The position numbers and the translations under genes are program-made. DNA of 64,000 nucleotides from Turritopsis dohrnii (lineage: Eukaryota > Cnidaria > Hydrozoa > Anthoathecata > Oceaniidae): assembly GCA_027922465.2 (NCBI GenBank), contig BQMF02000007.1, positions 496,001 through 560,000 of the forward strand, written 5' to 3'. Below the pieces are notes generated by a model that did no database searches, was not told where the DNA came from, and saw nothing but the letters and a program-made list of their open reading frames with translations. Position 1 is the stretch's first letter. The number at the start of each line of letters is the position of its first letter. Positions 30,690 to 41,631 of this stretch are shown here, piece by piece.

Positions 30690-33089
30690 GACAGTGTAAA
30701 CCTTGTTAAATTTGTTTGGGATAGTGAGCATTTAGTCACGTGATGACTCGTTCTTCCAAACACTTTTATAACAACTAATGAAACAACTAATGAAATTGAC
30801 TATAGTATTGACAAGCTCTCTTCAACTATTCCGAAAGTCTTTAAGAACGGGAAGGCAGGTGGTCATGATAATATCAACGCCAAAGTCGTCAATATGATTG
30901 GTGATAGTGTCATCGAAGGTCTGCATTATATAGCTAAAGGAAGTTTCACTTCACTTAAATTTCCTACTAGATACAAAATCTCCAAAGTTACTTGCATTCA
31001 TAAAAAAGGATCGAAATCTAAATGTGAAAACTATCGGCCAATATCACTCCTACCACTACCAGGTAAACTGCTAGAAGCTATCTTTGCATCACACATTGAC
31101 AGTCATATTTACGAACACAGCTTACTGAGCAACCACCAGTGGGGATTTCGAAAGGGTCGGTCTCCAGAACTAATGTTAATAAAATTAACTGATAAATGGT
31201 TAATGAAAATGAATGAAGGTATGTTCGTTGGTGTAATGCTGATTGACTTCAGTAAAGCCTTCGACAGTGTCTGTCATCAAACCCTTCTGAAAAAGATCCA
31301 AGCTATCGGTATTAGTGGAGATCTTTATGAATGGAGCAAAAGCTACTTAGAGAACAGGAGTCAGTTTACAATCGTAGGGACAAGCAAATCTGACTTGGCC
31401 CCTGTCGAACAAGGGGTTCCACAAGGCTCTCTCCTGGGTCCTCGGTTCTACTCCTATCACGCAAATGACCTACCAACTGCATCTCCAGGTCCGGTTCACT
31501 GTGAAACCGAAACCGATACCGAAATGTTTGCTGATGACACAACAGCGGTGACGTATGCCTCTTCCTTCGACCTTCTCATGTCAAACCTGCAGAGTCTAGC
31601 CCATCACCTGAACAATTGGGCCGTGTTAAATGGAATGATCATTCATCCAGGTAAAACAAAAATTCTTATTGTATCCAAAAATCGATTTATTGGACCACCA
31701 CAAAATATTACCCTTAATGGCAAGTCGCTAGATATAGTTGATAACAGCAAAATTCTGGGGACTTTTATCGACAGCAAATTAAACTGGAACTACCATGTTG
31801 AAACACTGAAAAAGACTTTCAACATTAGAGTTCGCTTATTAAAAAGAATGTTATCACTTAACAGGCAGGTCCTTGAAAAGTTCTATTTTGCTACAATCAT
31901 TCCAGCAATAACATACAATATAGTCGTATGGGGAAGCTGTCCGAGTAATTGGATTGCGAGCTTAGACATAATTCATGCCAAAGCAGCAAAGATTATACAT
32001 CGATTACCAAATGGTTTATCTCCAGGCGGCGCTCTTGGCCGGGTCGGATGGATGTCGATTTCATACCTATATAAGCGTCGTTTATTATGCTTAATGCATA
32101 AGATCTACTATAAACTCACTGATCCTGATATCTGTTCAATGTTCGCCCATCCTATTATTCTCAGGGAAACACGAAGGAAGCAACAACTGAATGTTACTAT
32201 GGAAAATGGGAATAGGAACTCGTTTTCCTCCCGCGGTTGTAAGATATGGAACGCAATGCCAACAAATCTGACGGAAATTCAGGATCACAATCGATTCCGA
32301 AACGACTTGTCGAAATATAAAGACAAAATTAACTCGTATTCCTTTGAACATAACTCTTACAATATAAATGAAAATTTCGTTTTTATTTAGTTTATATTAT
32401 AGGGATTTATGTTGTTTTATTGCAAACCACGCCTAGCCAACACTCTAGTCTCCTAGCTCATTCTTATCCACCTCGATACTCTAGTCCTACTCTCATCTCA
32501 TATTTGCTAGCTAATGGAAGTTGGTTCTAGCCGTGGTACTACCTTATACACAGGTTTACTAAATTAAATTTATCTAATTAACTTTTATGTTTTGACCCTT
32601 TAAGTTTTATAGAATTTATTTTACTAGATTTTAGTCTTAATATGCCTTTTGCTCACCCTATTTGCTCAGTGTCATCTCCTGTAGGTGGATTGTGTACCAA
32701 CTGGGTTTATTTTGCAGTGAATTGCCTACCACAGCCTCTTGCTTCTAACTCTCTTTTGTTATTTTTCTTGTTGGTAAGATCACTGTCTTCTCTGTTTTTT
32801 TGTTGTTTTTTTTGTTGTTGTTGTTGTTTTTTTTTTGTTTTTTTTTTTTTTGTTTTTTTTTTTTTTTGTTGTTTTTTTTTTACCACATTTTATTTCACAA
32901 TAGTATTTTATAATGACATAGATATATATAATGATATTTTTATCTGTAAGTGAGTGCTATACATATTTTACTTTTTATTTTTCATTTAGCTATTTGTAGG
33001 TCCACATCAGCTCATGCTGCACTTGTAAATTCAACCTGCATTACTAAATAAATTAATAATAATAATAATAATAAAGAATTTTCACCAAT
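30690..33089 (+). mobile_element. 5'-truncated LINE (CR1/jockey-like), recent
   Basis: A reverse transcriptase frame (30747-32390) without a single stop, a 3' untranslated region of about 650 bp with a long T-rich run (32798-32882), and a terminal (TAA)n tail at 33050-33074. The apurinic endonuclease domain and ORF1 are missing, so it is 5'-truncated. It lies between inverted 31-bp arms and ends about 80 bp before the RFT1 start codon. The exact 5' boundary is uncertain, and no direct target duplication was found. Confidence 0.8.
30747..32390 (+). CDS. LINE reverse transcriptase (partial)
   Basis: About 547 open codons; the first ATG is at 30894 but homology starts before it (KNGKAGGHDNINAKVVNMI is the usual run-up to the RT fingers). 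Motifs in order: NYRPISLLPLPGKLLE, NHQWGFRKGRS, motif A VMLIDFSKAFDSV, motif B GVPQGSLLGP, motif C MFADDTTAV, then the thumb (LGTFIDSKLNW) and a C-terminal region ending FVFI. This is the non-LTR type (RVT_1). All catalytic aspartates are present. No N-terminal endonuclease, so it is not independently mobile. Confidence 0.9.
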   Translation, partial: LVLPNTFITTNETTNEIDYSIDKLSSTIPKVFKNGKAGGHDNINAKVVNMIGDSVIEGLHYIAKGSFTSLKFPTRYKISKVTCIHKKGSKSKCENYRPISLLPLPGKLLEAIFASHIDSHIYEHSLLSNHQWGFRKGRSPELMLIKLTDKWLMKMNEGMFVGVMLIDFSKAFDSVCHQTLLKKIQAIGISGDLYEWSKSYLENRSQFTIVGTSKSDLAPVEQGVPQGSLLGPRFYSYHANDLPTASPGPVHCETETDTEMFADDTTAVTYASSFDLLMSNLQSLAHHLNNWAVLNGMIIHPGKTKILIVSKNRFIGPPQNITLNGKSLDIVDNSKILGTFIDSKLNWNYHVETLKKTFNIRVRLLKRMLSLNRQVLEKFYFATIIPAITYNIVVWGSCPSNWIASLDIIHAKAAKIIHRLPNGLSPGGALGRVGWMSISYLYKRRLLCLMHKIYYKLTDPDICSMFAHPIILRETRRKQQLNVTMENGNRNSFSSRGCKIWNAMPTNLTEIQDHNRFRNDLSKYKDKINSYSFEHNSYNINENFVFI

Positions 33090-33120
33090 AAGTTTGATGG
33101 TCTCAAATTGGCAGATAAAC
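33090..33120 (-). repeat. Right arm of the inverted repeat flanking the LINE
   Basis: Inverted partner of 30658-30689; 50 bp upstream of the RFT1 ATG and in the leader of that gene. Confidence 0.75.
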
Positions 33121-33170
33121 ATACTCCTTCGAGCGATATTCACGAAAAAAGCGTGTCAACAACAACTAAA

Positions 33171-35654
33171 ATGGCGGACAAAGTAAGGAGCATGGAGTCG
33201 ATTGCCATAAAAGCTGCCACTTATAACATTATTCTCCAAATATCTTTTCGAATGGGGACGTTTGTAATGAATGCAATATTGCTAAGATATATATCTAGGG
33301 CAGTACTTGGAATCGTCAATGTTCGTCTGATGCTGTTGTACACAACGGTTTTGTTCATCTCGAGGGAAGCCTTTAGAAAAGCATGCCTGAGCAGTAGTAC
33401 GGCTGGAGAAAAGGAAAATAAAAATAAAAAAGAATCAAAGAAAGCTATGATCAACTTAATTTGGCTTTGTATTTTAATTGGATTTATTTCTGCTATAGCA
33501 CTTTGTTTTGTATGGATGATTTGCTTGGAGCAGCCATCAGAACATCTATTATATGACTATCAAATATGTTGCATCATAATAGCAATGACTGCTTTTCTAG
33601 AATTGTTTGTGGAACCTTTGTGGATATTCGGTCAAAGAAATTCCTATGTGACTTTAAAAGTTGTGTTGGAAGGTATTCAAGTCACTCTAAGATGTGTTGT
33701 ATCAACAGTACTTGTGATTTTATTTCCGAATTTTGGACTTCATTGCTTTGCAACTGGATTCTGCCTTTCTTCAGTTGTATATGTGTTGTTGTATTATGGA
33801 TACTTTTGGTACTGCATAAAAGAGAAAGCACCTGGATTTCCTTTTAAGAACTTAATGGAAGTTTTTCCAGATTTCAAGAATCCTTGGGTCTTCCCAGACT
33901 TTTATTATAATTTAGTAGTCAGCTTTTATAAACAATCTTTACTGAAACAATTTCTGACAGAAGGTGAACGATATGTAATGACAATATTCAATATTCTATC
34001 ATTCGGACAGCAGGGTGTCTATGATGTAGTTAATAACCTTGGTTCACTTGCTGCTAGGTTCATTTTCATGCCAATCGAAGAAAGTTATTATCTATACTTC
34101 TCACAATGCTTGGTAAGAGGTAAATCCGGACCTGAACACCCAAAAGAAACATTAAAGAAAGCTTCAAAAACTTTATCTATGGTCCTTAAGTTTGTATCAT
34201 TGGTTGGTTTTATTATATTAGTATTTGGATATGCATATTCTTACCTGCTTCTAGACATCTATGGAGGAAAGATCTTAAGTGATGGTGAAGGTAGTTGTTC
34301 AACAATGATATCTTTATGATATTTTAACAATATTTTCATTGGCATCAATTTTCCAATGTTTTTTAATTACTTTTTTACTTTTTCTTTACCAAAACTAATT
34401 TGCAAAAAGTAGAGAAAACCCAGAAAAATAGATACACCTTATCAGAACCCTGCCTGTTATGAGAAAGTAGCCATAATCAAGACAACCCATACATTTACAG
34501 AGTTAAGCAAAATTCTTAATAGAGCTTGACTGGGATAAAAATAGATTTTCTTAAAATGGAAATGGAATGCAAAAGGAAAACGAAATACTTTAAAGGAAGA
34601 AGCTTTCACAGAAGAAAATATCGCGAATGGCCCATTTCACTATATTTCGCGAGAATTAACTTTCGCGAATAAGGCAGTTCAAAAAGTTTTTTTCCATGTT
34701 TAAAAAAAAGACAAGTCAAAGTACAAACAAGTTAGTCAAAATACAAACAAAAAAGTTTACCTATTTCAAACGATACTCAGAGGAAAACTCTTAATTAAAG
34801 CATGCTATATTTTTGTAGTGTGACAATTGAATTTGTTTTGAAAATATCGGTGAAAAAAATAACATTTTTTGCAGGAATTAACTTTCGCGAATGAAAACAT
34901 TCAGCATTTTTCGCGGTATTTTACTTTTGCGACTTTGCCGGAAACTCTCGAACTCATGAAAGTTTCTTCCTTTAAAGTAAGAAAATCTCTTTAAGAATAA
35001 TAACCATTTTGAATATTCGAAAACCCTGTAACAAGACTTATGTTTGCTTTTTTGTGAATTACAGGACCAACACTTTTGAAGATGTACTGTTTGTATGTTC
35101 TGATAATTGCAATCAATGGTATAACAGAATGCTTTATGTTTGCTGCAATGAACAGAGAACGAGTTGATCAATACAACTACAAAATGCTGATATTTTCTGT
35201 TATTTTCCTTCTGGCATCTTTGTTTTTGTCAAGGTATTTTGGTGCTATTGGATTTATAATGGCGAATTGCTTGAATATGGTGTTAAGGATAACACAAAGG
35301 TAATAACAGCCATTTTAGATTTTGTTGTCATCTCTTGCTGTTAGTGTGTAAAACCTGAAACATGAATTTTTCTCCACTTTTAGTGTTTCTTTTATCAAAA
35401 CCTTCTTTGAAAAGACTGAGTACCAACCATTAGCATCACTGTTTCCATCATACAAAGTTTTAACAACATTATGGCTGGTGTTTATCGTGACATGTACCTC
35501 AGAGATGTTGTTATGTTATGGAGCTAGATTTCATCAATTCTTGCACGTGATTGTTGGCTTAATTTGTTTACTCTCTGTGTTGTTAAGTATATATAAAACT
35601 GAAAGCGAATTTGTGGAATTTGGAAAGCAGTTATTCCATAGCAAGTTATCTTAA
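33171..35654 (+). CDS. RFT1: RFT1, N-glycan precursor translocation protein
   Basis: An ER multi-spanning protein needed for Man5GlcNAc2-PP-dolichol to reach the lumenal side in N-glycosylation. Three exons: 33171-34290, 35065-35299, 35384-35654. The joins are GAAG|GTAGTT...TTACAG|GACC and ACAAAG|GTAATA...TTTTAG|TGTT, phases 1 and 2. The total is 541 aa, the same length as human RFT1. Recognisable blocks are the start of the first helix ([21 protein letters not shown]), [17 protein letters not shown]...[29 protein letters not shown] and ANCLNM. The ATG at 33171 sits in AAAATGGCGG; the frame is open upstream but has no other ATG. AATAAA at 35761. Confidence 0.95.
34594..34971. mobile_element. 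TTAA-flanked MITE in RFT1 intron 1
   Basis: Ends AGGAAGAA(G/A)CTTTCA in inverted orientation, flanked by TTAA (34590-34593, 34972-34975). Interior carries AATTAACTTTCGCGAAT twice, words also found in COQ10 and BBS5 introns. Non-coding, 378 bp. Confidence 0.75.
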
Positions 35655-36708
35655 TAATACATGATCAGAATGTAGAGTTAGGATTAGGTAGAAGGAGTTA
35701 CAATTGATTTTCTTTTCTTTCCTTTTTTTTTTGCCGCACCCATATTTTTGAAAATATGAGAATAAATGCAATGTGATTTTTTTTATCACCTTACCCTTAT
35801 TTCAGTTTAAACGTTTCTGTTGTGTCAAACTACTGCCAAGCAGAGATTCCCGAAAGTAATTCTCGCACTCTACTTGGGACAAGTCCACAGATAGAAGAAG
35901 AGACATTTTCGTAAATTAACATCTTTTGCCTCACTTTCAACCTGAATATGAGTTTATTTCGAAATTCTTCATTAAACTCAGAAACCAGGTAATGATGTGA
36001 TTATACGTTAGCAAGCATTTGTGACATTCATTTGTAAAGTGGATAGTTATGACGATCCGTAATAAAAATACTCGAGGTTCAGTAAAGTCAATCACGGAAA
36101 TTATGAGACAGTCTCCCCTGCCCCAGAATGGCGTAAATTTGTATTTAGGGAGGGAGAGGCCTTGACATTTGGCAAGAATTTTTCAATAATGTTTGTGAAG
36201 GATTGTAGATTGTAAAATGATGAAGTAATTATTAAAATATAAATTAAAAATATTACTCTATCGATTACTCGAACCTCCGATTACTCGAACTTTGAGAAAC
36301 TCGAAACATCAATAACTCATGAGTCAACATGGTTCATTTTTACTTTTTTTGATCATTTTTTCTCCTTCTGTATTGAAAAGAAAGATCGACAAGAAAAAAA
36401 CAGCCTCAAAACTATGAAATTAAATTTTGGGATCATAAACATTGATAAAAGCCCTTCTTCATTCCTATTAAGAATGCTCGTTATGCTAGATTTGATTTAC
36501 AATAAGAAACGACAAAAATGTTTTATTTGAAAACTCGTTAGATCAAAAGTTTTATGACTTAACGTTTTAAAGACTTTCTTTGAATTTTAGAAAGATGTGC
36601 GTTCGTATTTTCATAAATTATGAATAACAGCCGTGTAATAAAAGAATACCTTCAACATTTTCTCTTCAAACTTTTTGTTGAATAATTTTTTGAAGATTAT
36701 TCGCTGTA
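35655..36708. other. Intergenic between RFT1 and the C2-like gene
   Basis: RFT1 poly(A) signal at 35761. At 36260-36310 the words GATTACTCGAAC repeat, as in pogo-type MITE ends. Nothing else recognised. Confidence 0.5.
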
Positions 36709-39113
36709 ATGGACGAGGGCTGCGTTGAAATTTACAGCGATGGTTAGTAAGAAGTTCACCTTACTGAAAAGTCGAATGATATGAGAAAATTTCAACAGCA
36801 CTCTCACTCGTAGAAAACATTCTTAAGAGAGGTTGATCAGGATGAAAATAGAATTATTCTTAGAATTAAGTGAAATGGAAACAAAATAAGAAATTTTTTG
36901 TAGAAATTAATTTCATCATAAATAAAGGAAATGGAGAAGGCTTTGCGATTGAAAACATATTTGTTCTGAAATTTTATTTTCGCATAAAACTCACTTCTTT
37001 ACAATTATGCACTGTGAAGGAGCACAAATAAATCAAATCTCCGATAAGGTGTATTTTACTTTTTACTTTAAGAGTTGAGAAAAAGCTGAAGCTCAAATAC
37101 ATTGAAGGCTATTATTTTCTTTTACAATTTCTCATAGATTTTGGGTTATATAAACTGGGAACGCTTTTGTTGTTCATAACAGCTCTCATTTCGTTTATTA
37201 TGATTCACATTGTATGTCCTGTCAGTACACACAAAAGGGAAAGGATTTCGAAGTGCAACAGGAACAACCAATATGATATTGAAGATTATGATTACGATGA
37301 AGGTAAGAAAAGAGACAGGTACACCTCGATCTTGAAAGCAGATCCAGCAATCGGACAAAGTAAACACGGTGTTTTGGTACAAGCAACATCCAACAATTCG
37401 ATATTAACCCGCCTGAACTACAACTCACAGTTTTCCCGCCAAAATGGCACTGGTGGCAGCTTAGATCGCTTTTCCGTCAACCCTTTGGATGACAACCAGG
37501 TACTTACGTACTAATGCATATTCTTTTTTAAAGAGGCTTTTTATTATTCACTGAAATCTTAATAATTGCTCAGCGATAATGTTAATAACAGCAAAGGATG
37601 GACGTATACAGAGAGAAGTAAACTTGCGAAACCTCTCGATTCTGTTATTAAAATCGTTATTTCTTTCATCTAAATCTCGCCTCTTCTTATTCCACTGGTT
37701 TTTTTGTACTACCCGAATCCAAGACGCTTACATCTACAACTTTTGCTAGTATATTTCTTTCAAAAGTGTTATTCAAACTTTTTCACATTATCGGATGGGT
37801 TTGACAATGTATTTAAACGAATGATTTTGTATGTATAGAAGATTTAGTATTTACGAAAAATTCGGACCTTCTCAGTTTTACAGTTGAGACAGTTAGATCA
37901 TGGATATAGATTTGATATAGATTTATACACAGAAGTGCTAACTCCTTATCTTTTGGTATACGTGTAAGAACAGAAGTGCAGTATGATTTGTTCACATCAC
38001 ATTGTTTTTTTAGTGTCAGTAAATCTTAGCCTCTGTGTTCTTAGAAAGTTTGTTCTTAAATAAATAAAAAGAGTGCAGTGTAGGGCAATAATTTAAATAA
38101 ATTTATTCATACATGGTCACTAAAATTTTTCCTGCATTTCAGAATGTCAGACGATCTTCAGCTAGTTTTCAATCCTTTGGACTTCCAACTCGACCAAATT
38201 CAACTTTATACAACACAAGCGATCGTAGTCCGAGGCTTAAACGCGCATCGAGCAGTCAAGAATTAAGACATACGAAACAAAATATTCACCCTCCTCCTCT
38301 GTGTTCGTACAACAGTATGCCAAATGTCTACGGAACAATGAAAACTTACTACGATGGTGTAAGTTGTAACTTTTAAAAATAATATGTTTTCGAGGATTTT
38401 ATCAGAATTACTCCTCTGCTATGAAAGAATCTCTTCAAACTTGAAACTAAAACGAAATTTGCAATACTTTTCAAATGCTTTTCTCGACTATTTTAAATTT
38501 CAGGATCTGTTGTCAGAATCTTGTTAGACTTGTTTGGCTTAGCGAGGTTTAAAACCTAATAAAAGATTTTTATTTATTTACTTCTTCATTGCAGAGTTTC
38601 GAAGAACACGACGAAGGACAAATGCACTGCGCCATTCGCTTTGATCGCGACAGGTGTGATTCAGATTTTCTTTTTATAACAAAATAAGAGTTTTGGTTGA
38701 CTTGAAATTTTTGATTTTACGTCAGAGTATGCTTATAAAAACTTTACTCGTTTAGGTCACTGCTTTTTGTAGCCGGGTTGGCCATTCAGACTGTTTTACC
38801 AGCAGGAGTACCAGGTTTTATTGCTGAGCTGACCATTGTTCCTAAAAGAAAGGAAATTGTTCGATCAAAAATTTACCTTGCTCACCAACGAAACGTAAAT
38901 ATGATTCTAGATGAGCATTTCATTTTGACGTGTGCCGAAAAAGATCTCGAAAATTGCTCCGTTGTTATATCAGTGAAACCTTTACTTGGCAACAAAGTGC
39001 TTTATGCGGAAACTGAATTGAGATACCTCAATTTGAGTCGACAACATAATGACATATATTTGGGAGGCCTTTTGAAAGGGATATTCGTTGGTCCGTACAA
39101 CCGCACGTTTTAA
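36709..39113 (+). CDS. Single-pass membrane protein with C2-like domain, 342 aa
   Basis: Five predicted exons: 36709-36742, 37138-37499, 38143-38358, 38595-38653, 38756-39113; phases 1, 0, 0, 2 are consistent and the sum is divisible by three. The first exon (MDEGCVEIYSD) is assigned only by ATG, donor and phase. A transmembrane helix lies at about 18-40 (LGTLLLFITALISFIMIHIVC), followed by basic residues (KRERISK), an acidic patch (IEDYDYDE) and a Ser/Asn-rich linker. From about 211 the pattern GQMHCAIRFDRDRSLLFVAGLAI...AELTIVP...DEHFILTC resembles a synaptotagmin-type C2 sandwich, but the usual calcium-binding aspartates are not seen. Tentatively synaptotagmin-related, calcium-independent; the family is not certain. 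Confidence 0.65.
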
Positions 39114-40389
39114 CGATTTTAAATGTGATCCTGGGACGAGAGAACATACAATGAAATCACCCGAGTAACTCAGATGGTATTTGAACGTGTAACACATAAT
39201 ATATGTATATTATTATCTGATCAATTGCATTACATATTGACCGATCGAAACCTATTTTGGCCGACCTAATACATATTTTCAATAGTCGCGTTATAGTGGA
39301 ATACTTCCGCTGTGGCACATTGATTCGTTTACGATGACGCATTAGTTTCTTTTTATAGTTGGTTTTCGATTAGCCAACATCTTATGCGCATATAATAAAC
39401 CTATTTGTGTAGTGTTAAGTGTATGGTTCATCAATCCCAGCGCTACATATGTAATGGGAAACCTGAAGTATATGGGAAATTTTAACATGTTTAAGACGCT
39501 ACCTTTTCTACCAAGGTAACTCAATCGAAAAATCTAATTCGTTATTTCTAAGTTAAACAGCTTTTATGTCAATTCAAATACCCGTTTATTCATATATATT
39601 ATCACTCGCGCTTTGCGCAGTATTTCGTGCCATCGTAACCCTTCCATACCATTCACAAGGGCTACAACAAGGAATAAGAGACTCAAGTAAAGAAGGAAAG
39701 AAGAAACAAAGATAAAAAAAATTACATAATGGCATTCCATCGTATACAATTCCATTCTGTCTCTTGTGAACAACATCAAATAACGAAGTGGATAAAGCCT
39801 TATACACTCGAAGATAAACGGTCGAATTCCCATTTCAAAATGAACGTCGTCTTCAATTTGTTGTTTGCGTCGTCTTCGCAACAATGAAACGACAACTTCA
39901 AAATGATAATGCTTGTAGACGCAACCATTTGGAAGGAACGGCTGTACCTTCAATTGAAACTGTTAGGAGCTCTCAGAGCTATTCACGCATCAACTTACTT
40001 AAAACTTGCTGCAAGAAGTCTTACAAGAACATGATAAAATATGAAGCGAATTGATGAAATAATTTATAAGACAATTTTTAAATAGTACGTCTACTCTTGA
40101 ATTCCATATTTCCACTGAACAAATAAAGTCAAAACTAAAGAAAGACCATTGTTAGTTTTTTCTCTCCGATAGATGACAGGTTTTTCTATTTGCACTTTAC
40201 AGTCACTTCTTCATCTTAGTTGATGATCAACAATGAACGAACGTAAGATGACATCGTGATTATTCCACACAGATACACGAAGTGGTATTTTCAGGTTGTA
40301 TTAACAATTACATAGTCATAACTATGTCCTGCTACCAATTTTATTGTTCACCTCACATCTGGAATTCGTAGCGTTTTTATTAGGAAATA
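39114..40389. other. Intergenic between convergent genes
   Basis: 3' flanks of the C2-like gene (AATAAA near 39394). A 129-codon open frame at 39953-39564 on the minus strand lacks an ATG at its start and has no motif. Confidence 0.45.
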
Positions 40390-40793
40390 GGGACCTTACG
40401 AAACTACGACGGCAACGCTGACGACGACGTGAGGTAAACAAAATATTCACTTTACTCCATAGATTTACTTTAGAATGGAAGTCATTTCACACTACACTAT
40501 TGGAAAATGTCTTTTAATTTTACTATCATTATTAGATTTACACGTTCTACACACAACGTGAAAAGTAATATTTTGAAGTCGTACTGAAAACGAAGACATG
40601 AGAATAGCAGTACTTCCGATAAATTTTCCTTGGTTCCTTCATGATTCTATCTCTCAAAGTTCAAAAAACAAACTTCAAAGGCATTATAAATAAACTTCTT
40701 AACCCAAGTGTATAGTTTCTGCTCTTTTGTGATTCATTGAAGATAATCTTGTACGTCGTCGTCCACGTTGCCGTCGTACTTTCGTAAGTTCCC
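40390..40793. mobile_element. TA-flanked MITE with CGACGACG-rich ends
   Basis: Inverted ends GGGA(C/A)CTTACGAAA(C/G)TACG followed by ACGGCAACG and GACGACGACGT on both sides (about 42 bp of TIR), flanked by TA. 404 bp, non-coding. The GC-rich termini stand out from the AT-rich interior. Confidence 0.75.
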
Positions 40794-41631
40794 TAATATT
40801 GAATGAGGCACGTTGGTAGAAGTGACGTTTGGGTGGTAGTAAAGGTGATATTTGTTTTGAATGATCAAGACAAGATCTGGTATTGCTGTTTTGGTTTCTT
40901 TTGTACATATCCATATCATCACTCGGCAAAAAAATTTAAATTCAAGTAATAATTTTCGTGAGAAACAGTACACAAAACAATAATGACGTATACAAATGGA
41001 AACGGTACTTAAAATTTACACACAAAGCAACATTAATTTCTATTCTAGTTAAAAAGATCAAAGTAAAGCGCGGACGATCAGTTCCAAGGGAAAAGTGAAG
41101 TATTATTTGGCAAAACAAATCTTTACGAAAACTCGTCCTTCTCAAAACGTTTTTGTGTATATATAAATAACATCCTAGCTGCGCACGCGTACAAAAAAAA
41201 AACACAAAAAAAACAACAAAAAACAAAAAACGAGACGACGAAAAAGGAATGCAAAATAATATATATGTACAAATGAAACGAATGATGATATTGAAGTGAC
41301 AGCCATTCATATACGGTCGTATAGGAAATGAAGGATGAAAAACCCGTCAGGAACGATATAAATTTCCAAGGAAACGCTCAACCATGGATACAACATTACT
41401 CCAAACGAATAAGACATAGAAATGTTACAGTTTCTCAACATTGTGTTTGACATTTTTAAAATTTCTTTAAAGATAAATCGAAGCCGCAACGTATTGGCGT
41501 GGAACAATATATAATTCATACCGAGTAACTGATCTATAGGTCTTTTGTGCCGAGCAACGTCAAATGTCCACAAACAGCCTTAAAACTTTCTCTGTAGCGA
41601 GTATCCAAATATCGTCAACATTGTGTGACCA
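40794..41631. other. 3' flank of Enhancer of polycomb gene
   Basis: A-rich tract at 41190-41240. Nothing else recognised. Confidence 0.4.

Noticed and set aside
32798..32882. Long T-rich run as a poly(A) tail of a minus-strand retroelement
   Set aside because: It lies within the 3' region of the plus-strand LINE, with no minus-strand element or duplication around it.
33108..33170. Upstream extension of the RFT1 frame from a TTG (reads MADKHTPSS if TTG is taken as start)
   Set aside because: TTG is not a usual start in animals; ATG 33171 gives exactly the family length of 541 aa.
39564..39953. 129-codon open frame on the minus strand
   Set aside because: No ATG at its start, no motif, no splice context that fits a gene; probably chance.
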